From: CAVVJA01 sp963801715
GTDB taxonomy: Bacteria; Actinomycetota; Actinomycetes; Mycobacteriales; Jatrophihabitantaceae
Direction of reading: 5' to 3'
DNA length: 64,000 nt
NCBI GenBank assembly: GCA_963801715.1
Contig: CAWDGB010000023.1
Location: 27,698 to 91,697 of the forward strand
The notes beneath the pieces are model-generated. The model saw only the letters and a program-made list of their open reading frames with translations, did not search any database and was not told where the DNA came from. Position 1 is the stretch's first letter. Each line of letters opens with the position of its first letter. The position numbers and the translations under genes were made by a program. Positions 45,259 through 53,983 of the stretch are shown here, piece by piece.

Positions 45259-45593
45259 CAGGACGCGCCAGGCAGGCTGTAAACGCCACGGGTACCCCGA
45301 TGCTGCAGGCGGGCTGATTCGGCGCTGTCCGGCAGCCTGAGAGCACTCAGCAACCTAGCCAGCGCGATGCTCTGCTGGCGATGCTCGACCAGCGCCGGAT
45401 GTGCTCGACCGACGACGCCGGGCTCGATAACGCCTTCAAGCACAACAATCGCCGCGAGATCATCGAGCGCGTCAGCGACGCGGACCGCCGAGCGCAAGAT
45501 CTCAAGCTCGGCACCGGAGAGGTCGTAATCGTCGGTGACCGACTTCCACAACCGCCGACCGGCCGTCTTCGACCCCTTCGGGGGGCTGATCAT
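45258..45593 (-). CDS. Phage small terminase subunit (P27-like)
   Basis: 111 aa from the ATG at 45593; an ATG at 45650 adds 19 low-complexity residues and would lie 9 bases from a divergent gene. SPPKGSKTAGRRLWKSVTDD and LSGAELEILRSAVRVADALD, then VHPALVEHRQQ-like text (AHPALVEHRQQSIALARLL), follow the P27-family small terminase pattern that recognises packaging sites. No large terminase is next to it. Ribosome site weak. Confidence 0.75.
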   Translation of the reverse strand: MISPPKGSKTAGRRLWKSVTDDYDLSGAELEILRSAVRVADALDDLAAIVVLEGVIEPGVVGRAHPALVEHRQQSIALARLLSALRLPDSAESARLQHRGTRGVYSLPGAS

Positions 45594-45659
45594 GCGTCGA
45601 GTGTGGCAGGTTCGGGCCGCCGCCGCGCTCGGCGCAGACCGTGACGGCATACTTACCGC

Positions 45660-45806
45660 ATGTTCGGGAAGCTACTTTGCCTATCGACCTTTCACCGATG
45701 GAGGGAAAGGAAGAATCCAGACGGCGACTCGTACATCGCGTGTACGCGGTGCGGGAAGGAGCGCAGAGATCCTCCGTTCGGCGGCCTTTCTGGGAGCGCC
45801 ACCTAA
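45660..45806 (+). CDS. Small zinc-ribbon protein 3
   Basis: 48 aa: MFGKLLCLSTFHRWRERKNP, then YIACTRCGKERRDPP. Same Cys7, FHRW, CTRCGK layout as the two proteins at 42.5-42.9 kb, here divergent from the terminase. Third member of the family in one island. A terminator-like hairpin lies ~180 bases downstream. Confidence 0.62.
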   Translation: MFGKLLCLSTFHRWRERKNPDGDSYIACTRCGKERRDPPFGGLSGSAT

Positions 45807-45921
45807 GGGCATGAACCCCGTCGTGTGTTTCAGACCGGGCGCGAAAGATTTGGCCTAGGGCGTGGTCAGCGGCGCATACGACTTTGCGTCGCGACCCCGC
45901 CCCCCTACCGGGAGGAAATCC

Positions 45922-45974
45922 CCTTGCGCAGCAAGGAATCCCTTAAGGATTGTGCCTACGCGATAAGCACAATC
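45922..45974. repeat. Two perfect short hairpins
   Basis: CCTTGC-GCA-GCAAGG (45922-45936) and GATTGTGC with an 11-base loop then GCACAATC (45948-45974), in a 250-base gap of lower GC. The second arm shares GATTGTGC with the repeats at 35.9 kb. Could be a regulatory RNA, operator or recombination site. Confidence 0.4.
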
Positions 45975-45989
45975 TCGATCGACCACCCT

Positions 45990-46028
45990 GGAGTCCCTTG
46001 ACACTCCTAGGAAGGGTGGACTCCTTTT
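45990..46028 (+). terminator. Terminator-like hairpin with T-run
   Basis: GGAGTCCCTT (45990-45999) pairs with AAGGG and, after a short bulge, ACTCC (46012-46024), followed by TTTT. Fits a Rho-independent terminator for the plus-strand zinc-ribbon gene. Confidence 0.45.
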
Positions 46029-46153
46029 GTACCGCTTCTTTTAATTGAGTATTCCCTTTATCTGTAGGGCCATCCATCTATGCAGGGGTGGTTGGTCCAT
46101 GCCTTGGCATGGCAGGACAGACAGAGCGAACGCACTCGATGCCAAGCGTTAGG

Positions 46154-46372
46154 TCAGGTATGACGATGCGATCGAGCCTCACGCGGGTGTCTCCCTTTCC
46201 GCTGATTCAGACGCCACGCTGCATCGAAGGTGAACCCGGATCGCGCGTCGCGTGGATGGGGCGAGATCCATCTGCCATCGAGGCCCACCCGCCAGCCAGC
46301 GGCGATGAGCTTGGCGTGCTTCTCGACGTCGTCCACGCCAGCCAGTCTGACGCGAAGGTGTAGGTCGTCCAT
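46154..46372 (-). CDS. Small phage-island protein, unknown
   Basis: 72 aa: MDDLHLRVRLAGVDDVEKHA, then IAAGWRVGLDGRWISPHPRD. Balanced alpha/beta composition and GC-rich third positions suggest a real gene. ACAGGAC lies just upstream of the ATG. No family recognised. Leftward, ahead of the terminase operon. Confidence 0.5.
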   Translation of the reverse strand: MDDLHLRVRLAGVDDVEKHAKLIAAGWRVGLDGRWISPHPRDARSGFTFDAAWRLNQRKGRHPREARSHRHT

Positions 46373-46507
46373 GTCCTGTCCACCTACATGTACGACTCGG
46401 CCCTGTGGATCATGACCTCGCCCTCATCGCTGCCCATGCCCCCGACACCACGCCCCCTTCGACATGCGCGCCCCCGTGACCAGAGCCCCGGTCAGGATTC
46501 GCCCCGG

Positions 46508-46738
46508 TCAGCCGTTGGCCCGAAGGGTGCGCCGAGCTAGCTCTATGAAACGCTTCTCAGCCTCGGCCGCCTTATTGCTCGCGGCCCCCCGGTGTGCCTG
46601 CTGCGCAACGTCGTTCAGTAATGCATCACTAAGCGCCTTTGCAGCGTCCGCCATGGAGGATGGTCCGGCGATGTCCACGGCGGAGGCCGCCGAGAATAGC
46701 TCGTTGGCGTCTTCTTGCGGGCGCCATGCCGCGCTCAT
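46508..46738 (-). CDS. Small helical phage-island protein at the junction
   Basis: 76 aa from an ATG at 46738: MSAAWRPQEDANELFSAASA, then MADAAKALSDALLNDVAQQA and KRFIELARRTLRANG. Alpha-helical and Ala-rich, resembling small phage proteins. Its upstream region is not its own: the bases beyond 46738 belong to a dehydrogenase on the other strand, and no ribosome site is present. The start therefore marks the point where two unrelated sequences meet. Confidence 0.5.
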   Translation of the reverse strand: MSAAWRPQEDANELFSAASAVDIAGPSSMADAAKALSDALLNDVAQQAHRGAASNKAAEAEKRFIELARRTLRANG

Positions 46739-47534
46739 CCCGCTGGTGCCATGCCACGCCTGCACCCAATGTCTGGCCGGACGCTTCTCGGCATGCGCGA
46801 CCTACTCGTTCATCGGCTCACGCCGCGACGGCGCCTTCGCCCAGCTCGTGGCGCTTCCTGCGAGCAATCTCCTGCTCGTGGCGGACGACCTGTCCTTCGA
46901 GGCCGCCGCATTGATCGAGCCATCGACGGTCGCCCGACACATGCTGGACCTGGGCCACTTCCGCTCCGGGGATGCGGCCGTCGTCTTCGGGGCCGGGTCG
47001 ATCGGCCTCATGCTCGTCCAGTGGCTGCGGATCGTCGGCGCGCGGCTCATCGTGGTCTCGGACCTCGTCGCCGGCAACCGCGAGTCAGCCCTGGCGCTCG
47101 GCGCGCACCTCACCCTGGACGCCGCCAACGATGACGTCGCCGCGGAGGTCCTGCGGGTTACCGCTGGCGGCGCGGACCTGGTCCTGGAGGCAACCGGCTC
47201 GCCCGCGGCGCTCGGCCAGACGATCGAGGTCGCGCGCCCGCGCGGCACGATCGTGCTCGGCGGCAACCAGCCTCTCGACGCGAGCCTGCCGATGACGTTC
47301 GTGGAAGGGCTGATGCGCAAGGAGCTCACCCTCACGGGCGGGTTCATGTCGTATTCGGCGCCCTGGCCTGGTCACGAGTGGACCGAGAGCCTGGCCGCCG
47401 TCCTCGATGGTGGGCTCGACACGGCCGGGATGATCTCGCACCGCGCCCCCCTGTCCGACGCGCCCCACCTGTTCGGGGAGATCGCGGCCCATCGGCTCAC
47501 CCACCGCAAGATCGTGTTCGACCCGAGCTCATAG
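46733..47534 (+). pseudogene. Zinc-dependent alcohol/polyol dehydrogenase, N-terminally truncated
   Basis: The homologous reading begins at IPLVPCHACTQCLAGRFSAC, the structural-zinc loop that is normally around residue 90, and continues through AAVVFGAGSIGLMLVQW (NAD-binding), LVLEATGSPAAL and GGFMSYSAPWPG-like substrate-side sequence to the stop. About 90 residues, including the catalytic-zinc Cys, are absent. The style is that of galactitol-1-phosphate or sorbitol dehydrogenases. It lies 10 bases ahead of fucU and would have been first in the sugar operon. Confidence 0.8.
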
Positions 47535-47544
47535 AGGAGGTCCG

Positions 47545-47964
47545 ATGCTCAAGACCCGTCTGCTCCACCCGGGGATCCTCGAGGCACTAGGCGAGGCCGG
47601 CCACGGGGCGCAGGTCCTGATCGCCGACGGGAACTATCCGCTTCGGACCCGCTCGAACGACGCGGCGCATCGGGTGTACCTCAACCTGGCTCCCGGCCTG
47701 GTGAGCGTCACGGACGTGCTCCGCGCGCTCGTCGATGCCATTCCGATCGAGGCGGCGCGGGTGATGACCCCCGACGACGGGGACGATCCCGCGATCTTCG
47801 CGGACTTCCGGACGCTGCTCGGAGGCATCGAGCTCGAGCGCCTCGGACGGTTCCCGTTCTACGACGCGGCGCGTGGCCCCGACGTCGCCCTGGCGATCGC
47901 GACGGGGGAGCAGCGGCTGTACGCCAATCTGCTGCTCACGATCGGCGTGGTATCGCCCGACTGA
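47545..47964 (+). CDS. fucU: L-fucose mutarotase (FucU/RbsD family)
   Basis: 139 aa; AGGAGG before the ATG. MLKTRLLHPGILEALGEAGH and VLIADGNYPLRTRSN are the family signature, with the catalytic His in GHGAQ and Asp/Asn in ADGNYP; the C-terminal ATGEQRLYANLLLTIGVV closes the pocket. It interconverts the alpha and beta anomers of L-fucose (or another 6-deoxy sugar) before isomerisation. Intact; 65 bases ahead of fucI, same strand. Confidence 0.92.
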   Translation: MLKTRLLHPGILEALGEAGHGAQVLIADGNYPLRTRSNDAAHRVYLNLAPGLVSVTDVLRALVDAIPIEAARVMTPDDGDDPAIFADFRTLLGGIELERLGRFPFYDAARGPDVALAIATGEQRLYANLLLTIGVVSPD

Positions 47965-48029
47965 GTTCCCGGCCATGCGCCAGGCGGTCGGCGCCGGCCA
48001 CCCACAACGAGTCCGAGAGAGGCACCCAC

Positions 48030-49837
48030 ATGGCCAACATCGATACCTCCGGCCGGTTCGTCGGCGAATGGCCCAGGATCGGGATCCGCCCCGCCGTCGA
48101 CGGTCGACAGCACGGCGTGCGCGAGTCGCTCGATGCGCAGACGCGGACGATGGCCCTGCGGACGGCGGACCTCATCCGGGCCAACCTCCGGTATCCGGAC
48201 GGGAACCCAGTCGAGGTGGTCGTGCCCGACCACAACATCGGCGGCGTCTACGAGGCGGCGAAGGTCGCCGAGCTGTTCCGGCTCGAGGGCGTCGGGGTCT
48301 CGATCACGATCACGCCCTGCTGGTGCTACGGGTCCGAGACGATGGACATGGACACGCTCACGCCGAAGGCGGTGTGGGGCTTCAACGGCACCGAACGGCC
48401 GGGCGCCGTCTATCTCGCGGCAGTCCTCGCGGCGCACACCCAGAAGGGCCTGCCGGCCTTCGGCATCTACGGGCGCGACGTCCAGGATGCCGGCGACGGG
48501 GTCATCCCGCGCCGACGTGCAGGGCAAGATCCTGCGGTTCGCCCGGGCGGGTCTCGCGACCGCGATCCTGCGCGGCAAGTCGTACCTGTCGCTCGGCGGC
48601 GTCTCGATGGGTATCGCAGGGTCGATCGTCGACCAGTCCTTCTTCGAACGGTACCTCGGGATGCGGGTCGAGACCGTGGACATGTCCGAGTACACGCGGC
48701 GCATCGAGGAGGACATCTACGACCCGGTCGAGTTCGACGCGGCGCTCGCCTGGGCCCGCGCCAACTGCCGCGAGGGACGAGGACCGGAACCCCGCGGACA
48801 AGTCGAAGAGCCGCGAGGAGCTGGACCGCGACTGGGAGGTCGTCGTCCGAATGGCGCTGATCACACGGGACCTGCTGGTCGGCAACCCACGGCTCGCGGA
48901 ACTCGGGTTCGGCGAGGAATCGCTGGGCCGCAACGCGATCCTCGGCGGGTTCCAGGGCCAGCGCCAGTGGACCGATCACAGCCCCAACGGCGACTTCATG
49001 GAGGCGATCCTCAACTCCAGCTTCGACTGGACCGGCGTGCGAGCGCCGCACATCTTCGCGACGGAGAACGACTCCCTCAACGGCGCGACGATGCTCCTGA
49101 TGTACCTGCTCACCAACCGGGCGCAGATCTTCGCCGATGTGCGGACGTACTGGAGCGCGGAGGCGGTCGAGCGGGTCACGGGCCACCGGCCGGAGGGGCT
49201 TGCAGCCGACGGGTTCATCCACCTGATCAACTCGGGGGCGGCGACGCTGGACGCGACCGGCGCGATGACGGATGCCGCCGGTGCGCCGGCGATGAAACCG
49301 TTCTGGGAGATCGACGACGACGACGTCGCGGCGGCACTCGCGGCGACGACCTGGTACCCGGCGAACCGGGGCTACTTCCGCGGCGGTGGGTTCTCGTCGC
49401 AGTTCGTGTCGCGCGGCGGGATGCCGGTGACGATGGCGCGGATCAACCTCGTGTCGGGGACGGGGCCGGTGCTCCAGATCGCCGAAGGCTGGACCGTCGA
49501 CCTTCCGAGGGAGGTTCACGACGTCCTCGACCAGCGCACCGATCCCACCTGGCCGACGCACTGGTTCGTGCCCCGAACGTCGGGGCACGGTCCGTTCCGG
49601 GACGTCTACACGGTGATGGCCAACTGGGCCGCGAACCACGGCGCGATCAGCTACGGTCACGTCGGTGCGGACCTGATCAGCCTCGCCTCGATGCTGCGGA
49701 TACCGGTCCATATGCACAACGTCCCCGAGGAGGACGTCTTCCGGCCGTCTGCCTGGTCGAACCTCGGCACGGCGGACCTCGAGAGCGCTGACTTCCGGGC
49801 GTGCGCGAACTTCGGACCGCTGTACGGGCGATGGTGA
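48030..49837 (+). CDS. fucI: L-fucose isomerase with two frameshifts
   Basis: Reconstructed ~600 aa, close to the E. coli enzyme. Frame A: GRFVGEWPRIGIRPAVDGRQ to GIYGRDVQDAGDG. Shift near 48510 (one extra C in CCCGCGCC). Frame B: GKSYLSLGGVSMGIAGSIVD to the region ANCREG. Shift near 48778. Frame C: GRNAILGGFQGQRQWTDH, ATENDSLNG with the metal Asp, and VGADLISLASMLRIPVHMHN with the metal His. It converts L-fucose to L-fuculose using Mn2+. All catalytic positions survive, so the shifts are probably sequencing errors. Its stop overlaps the next start. Confidence 0.88.
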
Positions 49838-51054
49838 CCCGGGACGCGGCGTCGTCGACCCCCGAGACGGCCGACCTGCTCGAGGCGGCCGCCCGGATCA
49901 CGCGGCGGTTCGGCGAGGACCCCGAGTACTCACGGGCGGGCGGCGGCAACAGCTCGGTCAAGGTGGGCGGGACGCTCTACATCAAGCCAAGCGGAGCGTC
50001 GCTCGCGTCGATCACGGCGGCGAGCCTGATGCCGCTCGCGATCGGCCCGCTGATGGAGCTGGTGGAGCATGGCTCGAGGAGGCGGCCCTGCCCGGGGGTG
50101 ACCCGGTGATGCGGGTCGCGATGGCGGCGCGCCTGCGCGACGAGGGCGACCGGCGGCCCTCGGTCGAGTGCGTGTTCCATGCCCTCATCCCGAGGCGATT
50201 CGTCGTCCATACGCATCCGACCACGGTCAACGCGCTCACCTGCGCGACCGACGGGGAAGCGATCGCACGGGAGCTGTTCGGAGACGAGGTCCTATGGGTG
50301 CCCTACACCGACCCCGGGCTGCCGCTGGCGAGGGAGATCGACCGCCGGCGGCGCTCCGGGCCCGAGGTGGGTCGCGCCGGCACGACGGAGGTGACGCTCC
50401 TCCAGAACCACGGGTTGATCGTGGCCGGTGACGACCCGGCAGCGGTCGTCGAGCGCTCGGAGCGGGTCGTCGGCATGATCCGCGAGCGGCTTGCGCGGCG
50501 CAACGCGTTCCCCGGGTCCACAGGCGTGGTTTCCGCGTCGCAGCCGGACCCTGCGCTGGTGAAGCGGCTCTCCCGTGTGCTGGCCATGCGGCTCGGCGCG
50601 CGCGCCGCGCCGGCCGCCGTGGTGTTCGACGGCTCGCCTGAGGCGCTCCGGCTCGCCACCACCCCCGAGGGGCGTTCGATCGTGGACGCAGGGCCGCTGA
50701 CGCCGGACCAGATCGTGTACGCGGGGTCGTGGCCGCTGTGGCTCGACGTCGACCCGGCCGCCGATGAGGCCGCGCTCGACCGGGTCGTATCGGCCGCGGT
50801 CGCGGCGCACGCCACCACGAGTCGCGCCGCGGCCGGTGGTCGTCGTGGTCGCGGGCGTCGGCCTGTTCGCGTCGGGTCCGACGCCGCGCAGAGCCGAGAC
50901 CGCCCGTGAGCTCTACGTCGATGCCGTCAGGGTGGGCTTCGGGGCGCTCGCCCTGGGCGGCCTCCGGGCGCTGGCCCCGGCCGAGCGCGCCTTCATCGAG
51001 ACATGGGAAGCGGAGGTCTACCGTCTGAGCGTCGATGCGTGGATGATCGGTTGA
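49831..51054 (+). CDS. Class II aldolase/adducin-family sugar-phosphate aldolase, two frameshifts
   Basis: Begins ATGGTG overlapping the fucI stop and ends with a TGA overlapping the rhaB ATG. Frames: AARITRRFGEDPEYSRAGGG (N-terminal phosphate site) up to LMELVEHG; shift near 50075; then VVHTHPTTVNALTCATDGEA with zinc His residues and TLLQNHGLIVAGDDPAAVVE; shift near 50815; then VGLFASGPTPRRAETARELY to the end. Reconstructed ~405 aa, like the aldolase half of bifunctional RhaEW without the dehydrogenase half. It would cleave a deoxyketose-1-phosphate to DHAP and lactaldehyde. Confidence 0.75.
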
Positions 51055-52499
51055 TGCCCGGAGTAGACGGAGCCGTCGCGGCGATCGACCTCGGCGCGTC
51101 GAGCGGCCGCGTCATCGTCGGGCGGGTGTCGGATGGGCGGCTCTCCCTCGAGGAGGTGCACCGCTTTCCGAACGAGCCCGTCCAGCTCGACGACGGGCTC
51201 TACTGGGACGTGCTCCGCCTGCACCACGAGGTCCTCGCGGGGCTCCGGCACGCGTCCCGCTCTGCGCCGGACCTGCGCAGCGTCGGCATCGACACATGGG
51301 GTGTCGACGTCGGCTTCCTCGACGCCGCCAAGAGCCTCGTCGGCAATCCGGTCCACCATCGCGATCCGCGCAACCTGCCGGCGGTGGAGCGGGTCCATGC
51401 GCGGATCGACCCGGCCGCCCTCTATGCGCGCAACGGCCTCCAGGTCATGCCGTTCAACACCCTGTACCAGTTGGAGGCCGCCCGCCGGACGCCGGCCTTC
51501 GGCATCGTGCGGCATGTCCTGCCCCTGCCTGACCTGCTCGGCTATTGGCTGACCGGGGTCGTGATCGCCGAGCGGACGCACGCGTCGACGACTGGCCTCC
51601 TGGATCCGCGGACCCGCCGTTGGGACGAGGAGCTTGTCCGGCTGCTGGGTCTCGACGCCACGCTGTTGCCGCCGCTCGCCGACCCGGGCACGGTGCGTGG
51701 CGGGGTGCTGCCCGCGGTACGCGAGGCGACCGGGCTGCACGAAACGACCGTCGTGACGCTCGTCGGGTCGCACGACACCGCGTCGGCGGTCGTCGCGGTC
51801 CCCGCGGACCGCCCGGCATTCGCTTACATCTCGTCCGGGACGTGGTCTCTGGTGGGTGTGGAGACGCGGGCGCCGATCCTCACCGAGGCGAGCCGGGAGG
51901 CGAACTTCACGAACGAGGGCGGGGTCGACGCGACCACTCGGTTCCTGCGCAACGTCACCGGGCTGTGGCTGCTCCAGGAATCGCAGCGTGCCTGGGAGCG
52001 CGCGGGCGAGCCGGAGCCGCTCGCGGCGCTGCTCGACGCCGCGGCGGCGCTGCCGCGGGGAGGGCCGACCTTCGACCCCGACGACGGTTCCTTCCTGACG
52101 CCCGGCGACATGCCGGCGCGGATCGCGGCGTGGCTGACTGCCGCGGGGCTCCCGGTCCCCGAGGGCCGGGCCGCGCTCGTCCGGTCCATCCTGGACAGCC
52201 TCGCCAAGGCGTACGCGCGGGCCATCGACGACGCGCGACGGCTGACGGGCCGGTCCATCGAGGTCATCCACATCGTCGGCGGCGGGTCCAGGAACGCGCT
52301 CCTGTGCCAGCTCACGGCGGATGCCACGAGGCTGCCGGTGTTCGCGGGTCCGGTCGAGGCGACGGCCATCGGCAACATCCTGGTCCAGGCGCGCTCGCTC
52401 GGGTTGGTCGAGGGTGGCCTCGACGACCTGCGGGCGATCGTCCGGGCGAGCGAGCCCCTCCGGCGCTTCGAGCCGTCGACGGCCGGCGGCGTCCCGTGA
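51054..52499 (+). CDS. rhaB: Rhamnulokinase (FGGY family)
   Basis: 481 aa, intact. The ATG at 51054 shares its A with the upstream stop (TGATG). AAIDLGASSGRVIVGRV is the N-terminal phosphate motif; SVGIDTWGVDVGFLD carries the catalytic Asp region; ISSGTWSLVGVE and VIHIVGGGSRNALLCQLTAD are the adenosine-side FGGY motifs. It phosphorylates L-rhamnulose (or L-fuculose) at C1 with ATP. Together with fucI and two aldolases it completes a deoxyhexose pathway; no rhamnose isomerase is in view. Confidence 0.92.
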   Translation: MPGVDGAVAAIDLGASSGRVIVGRVSDGRLSLEEVHRFPNEPVQLDDGLYWDVLRLHHEVLAGLRHASRSAPDLRSVGIDTWGVDVGFLDAAKSLVGNPVHHRDPRNLPAVERVHARIDPAALYARNGLQVMPFNTLYQLEAARRTPAFGIVRHVLPLPDLLGYWLTGVVIAERTHASTTGLLDPRTRRWDEELVRLLGLDATLLPPLADPGTVRGGVLPAVREATGLHETTVVTLVGSHDTASAVVAVPADRPAFAYISSGTWSLVGVETRAPILTEASREANFTNEGGVDATTRFLRNVTGLWLLQESQRAWERAGEPEPLAALLDAAAALPRGGPTFDPDDGSFLTPGDMPARIAAWLTAAGLPVPEGRAALVRSILDSLAKAYARAIDDARRLTGRSIEVIHIVGGGSRNALLCQLTADATRLPVFAGPVEATAIGNILVQARSLGLVEGGLDDLRAIVRASEPLRRFEPSTAGGVP

Positions 52500-52612
52500 C
52501 CGCGTCCCGCCAGGTCCCGCCGCCCACACCCCGGTGCCCCGTCAGGATCGACATCCGCGCAACCTCCACGTCGGTCATCCAGGCAGGATCCAGCTCGCAA
52601 AGGATCACCACA

Positions 52613-53426
52613 TGCCAGTCAAGGAACCTTTCCCGAGCTCGACGAGGTCATCGCGTCGATCGGTGCGGCCGGCCACCGGATCGCGGAGATCGACGCGAGC
52701 GAGGGTGCCGCGGGCAATATCTCCGTCTGCCTCGGCTGGCCGGTCGAGGTCCGGCGACGGTTCCCGGTCGAAGAGCCGATCGAGCTCCCGGTGCCGGCAC
52801 CCAGCCTCGCCGGCCGGACGGTGATCGTCACCGGGTCGGGTCGCCGCCTGCGCGCCCTCGCCACCGACCCGGACGCGAGCCTCGTGCCGTCCTCATCGAC
52901 GAGGGCGGGCACACGGGCACGCTGTTCACGTCGCGTCGCCGCCTGTTCGAGCGCCTCACGTCCGAGTGGAACTCGCACCTCGCCGTGCACGAGGACGTGA
53001 TCGGCCGCAGCGGCACGAACTTCCAGGCGATCGTCCACGCACAGCCGCCGCACCTGACGTACCTGAGCCACGTCCCCGCCTACCGGGACCAGGCCTACGT
53101 CGACGCGCGGCTGCTGCGATGGGAGCCGGAGACCCTCGTCGCCCTGCCGCCGGGATCGGGATGCTCGCGTTCGCGGTGCCCGGCTCCCCGGAGCTGATGG
53201 CGGCCAGAGCCTGCGGGCCCGCCGGATCGTCGTCTGGGCGAAGCACGGCGTCATGGCGCGCTCCAACCAGTCCGTGACGCGCGCGGTGGACCGCGTCGAT
53301 TATGCCGAGACCGCGGCCCGTTACGAGTACATGGACCTCCTCGCGGGCGGCTTGGCCGATGGACTCACCGTCGACGAGATGCGCTCGGTCAAGATCGCCT
53401 TCAGCATCGACACCGACCTCGTCTAG
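52613..53426 (+). CDS. rhaD: Rhamnulose-1-phosphate aldolase-like class II aldolase, several frameshifts
   Basis: Start ATG at 52613 (MPVKEPF), then the frame moves and reads ELDEVIASIGAAGHRIAEID, SEGAAGNISVCLGWPVEV and AGRTVIVTGSGRRLRAL. A further shift near 52893 leads to LIDEGGHTGTLFTSRRRLFE, GRSGTNFQAIVHAQPPHLTY. After shifts near 53158 and 53205 come VVWAKHGVMARSNQSVTRAV and DTDLV then stop. The ITVTGSG, HAQPPHL and HGV motifs follow RhaD, a zinc aldolase yielding DHAP and L-lactaldehyde. Reconstructed ~270 aa. At least four single-base shifts. Confidence 0.72.
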
Positions 53427-53594
53427 CGACTTGCTGACGATGAGGTAGGTTCCGCGGGTCAAATCCTCTCGCCCCGACCGATCGGGCCTTCTCCCCGCCA
53501 CGCGGACGACGCCGGGCTCCGAAGGCCGCGTCCCATCCCGCGGGCCTCGGCGTGAGCGTGTGCAGCCCGCTTGCATCCGCCGAGTCGATCGGCG

Positions 53595-53615
53595 TATAGT
53601 GAACCGCATGGTTCA
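53595..53615 (+). promoter_or_regulatory. Probable leaderless promoter with ArsR operator on the start codon
   Basis: TATAGT (53595-53600) is a -10 box ending 7 bases before the ATG at 53608. The palindrome TGAACC-GCAT-GGTTCA (53600-53615) overlies both the transcription start and the start codon. This is where an ArsR repressor would bind to shut off its own operon. Confidence 0.5.
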
Positions 53616-53980
53616 GTATTTGAGCGGGCGGCTCGATGCTTCGTTCGCGGCGCTCTCGGATGCCACCCGACGCGGTGTCCTGGAGCAGCTCGGACGTGGC
53701 GACGCTTCGATCACGGATCTGGCCCAGACCTTCGACATGACCCTCACGGGCATGCGGAAGCACGTCGGCGTGCCTGGAGCAGGCCGAGCTCGTCACCACG
53801 GAGAAGGTCGGGCGCGTGCGGACGTGCAGGCTCGGCCCGCGCCGACTCGAAGAGGAGACGGCGTGGATCGAGCGGCACCGCCGGCTCTGGGACGCACGCT
53901 TCGATGCGTTGGACAAGGTCGTCGAGGAACTGAAACGGAAGGAGAAGGTCGATGGACGCGACACGGAGACTGAGGTCGCC
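53608..53980 (+). CDS. ArsR-family transcriptional regulator with one frameshift
   Basis: Reading MVQYLSGRLDASFAALSDAT, then RGVLEQLGRGDASITDLAQTF and the recognition helix MTLTGMRKHVGV; near 53772 the frame slips and continues EQAELVTTEKVGRVRTCRLG and a C-terminal helix ending DALDKVVEELKRKEKV. This is the winged-helix family (PadR/ArsR type) that is usually encoded just before an AHSA1/SRPBCC gene, as here. No metal-site cysteines are seen. After the slip the frame is continuous with the next gene. Confidence 0.75.
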
Positions 53981-53983
53981 CCC

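Noticed and set aside
46464..47534. 356-codon frame read as a full dehydrogenase
   Set aside because: The first ~90 codons are antisense to the small island protein and carry no dehydrogenase motifs; only the part from ~46733 is homologous.
47873..49837. 654-codon frame as the natural fucI start
   Set aside because: The first ~300 codons are out-of-frame shadow of the true N-terminal half, which is in another frame from 48030; only the C-terminal part is genuine in this frame.
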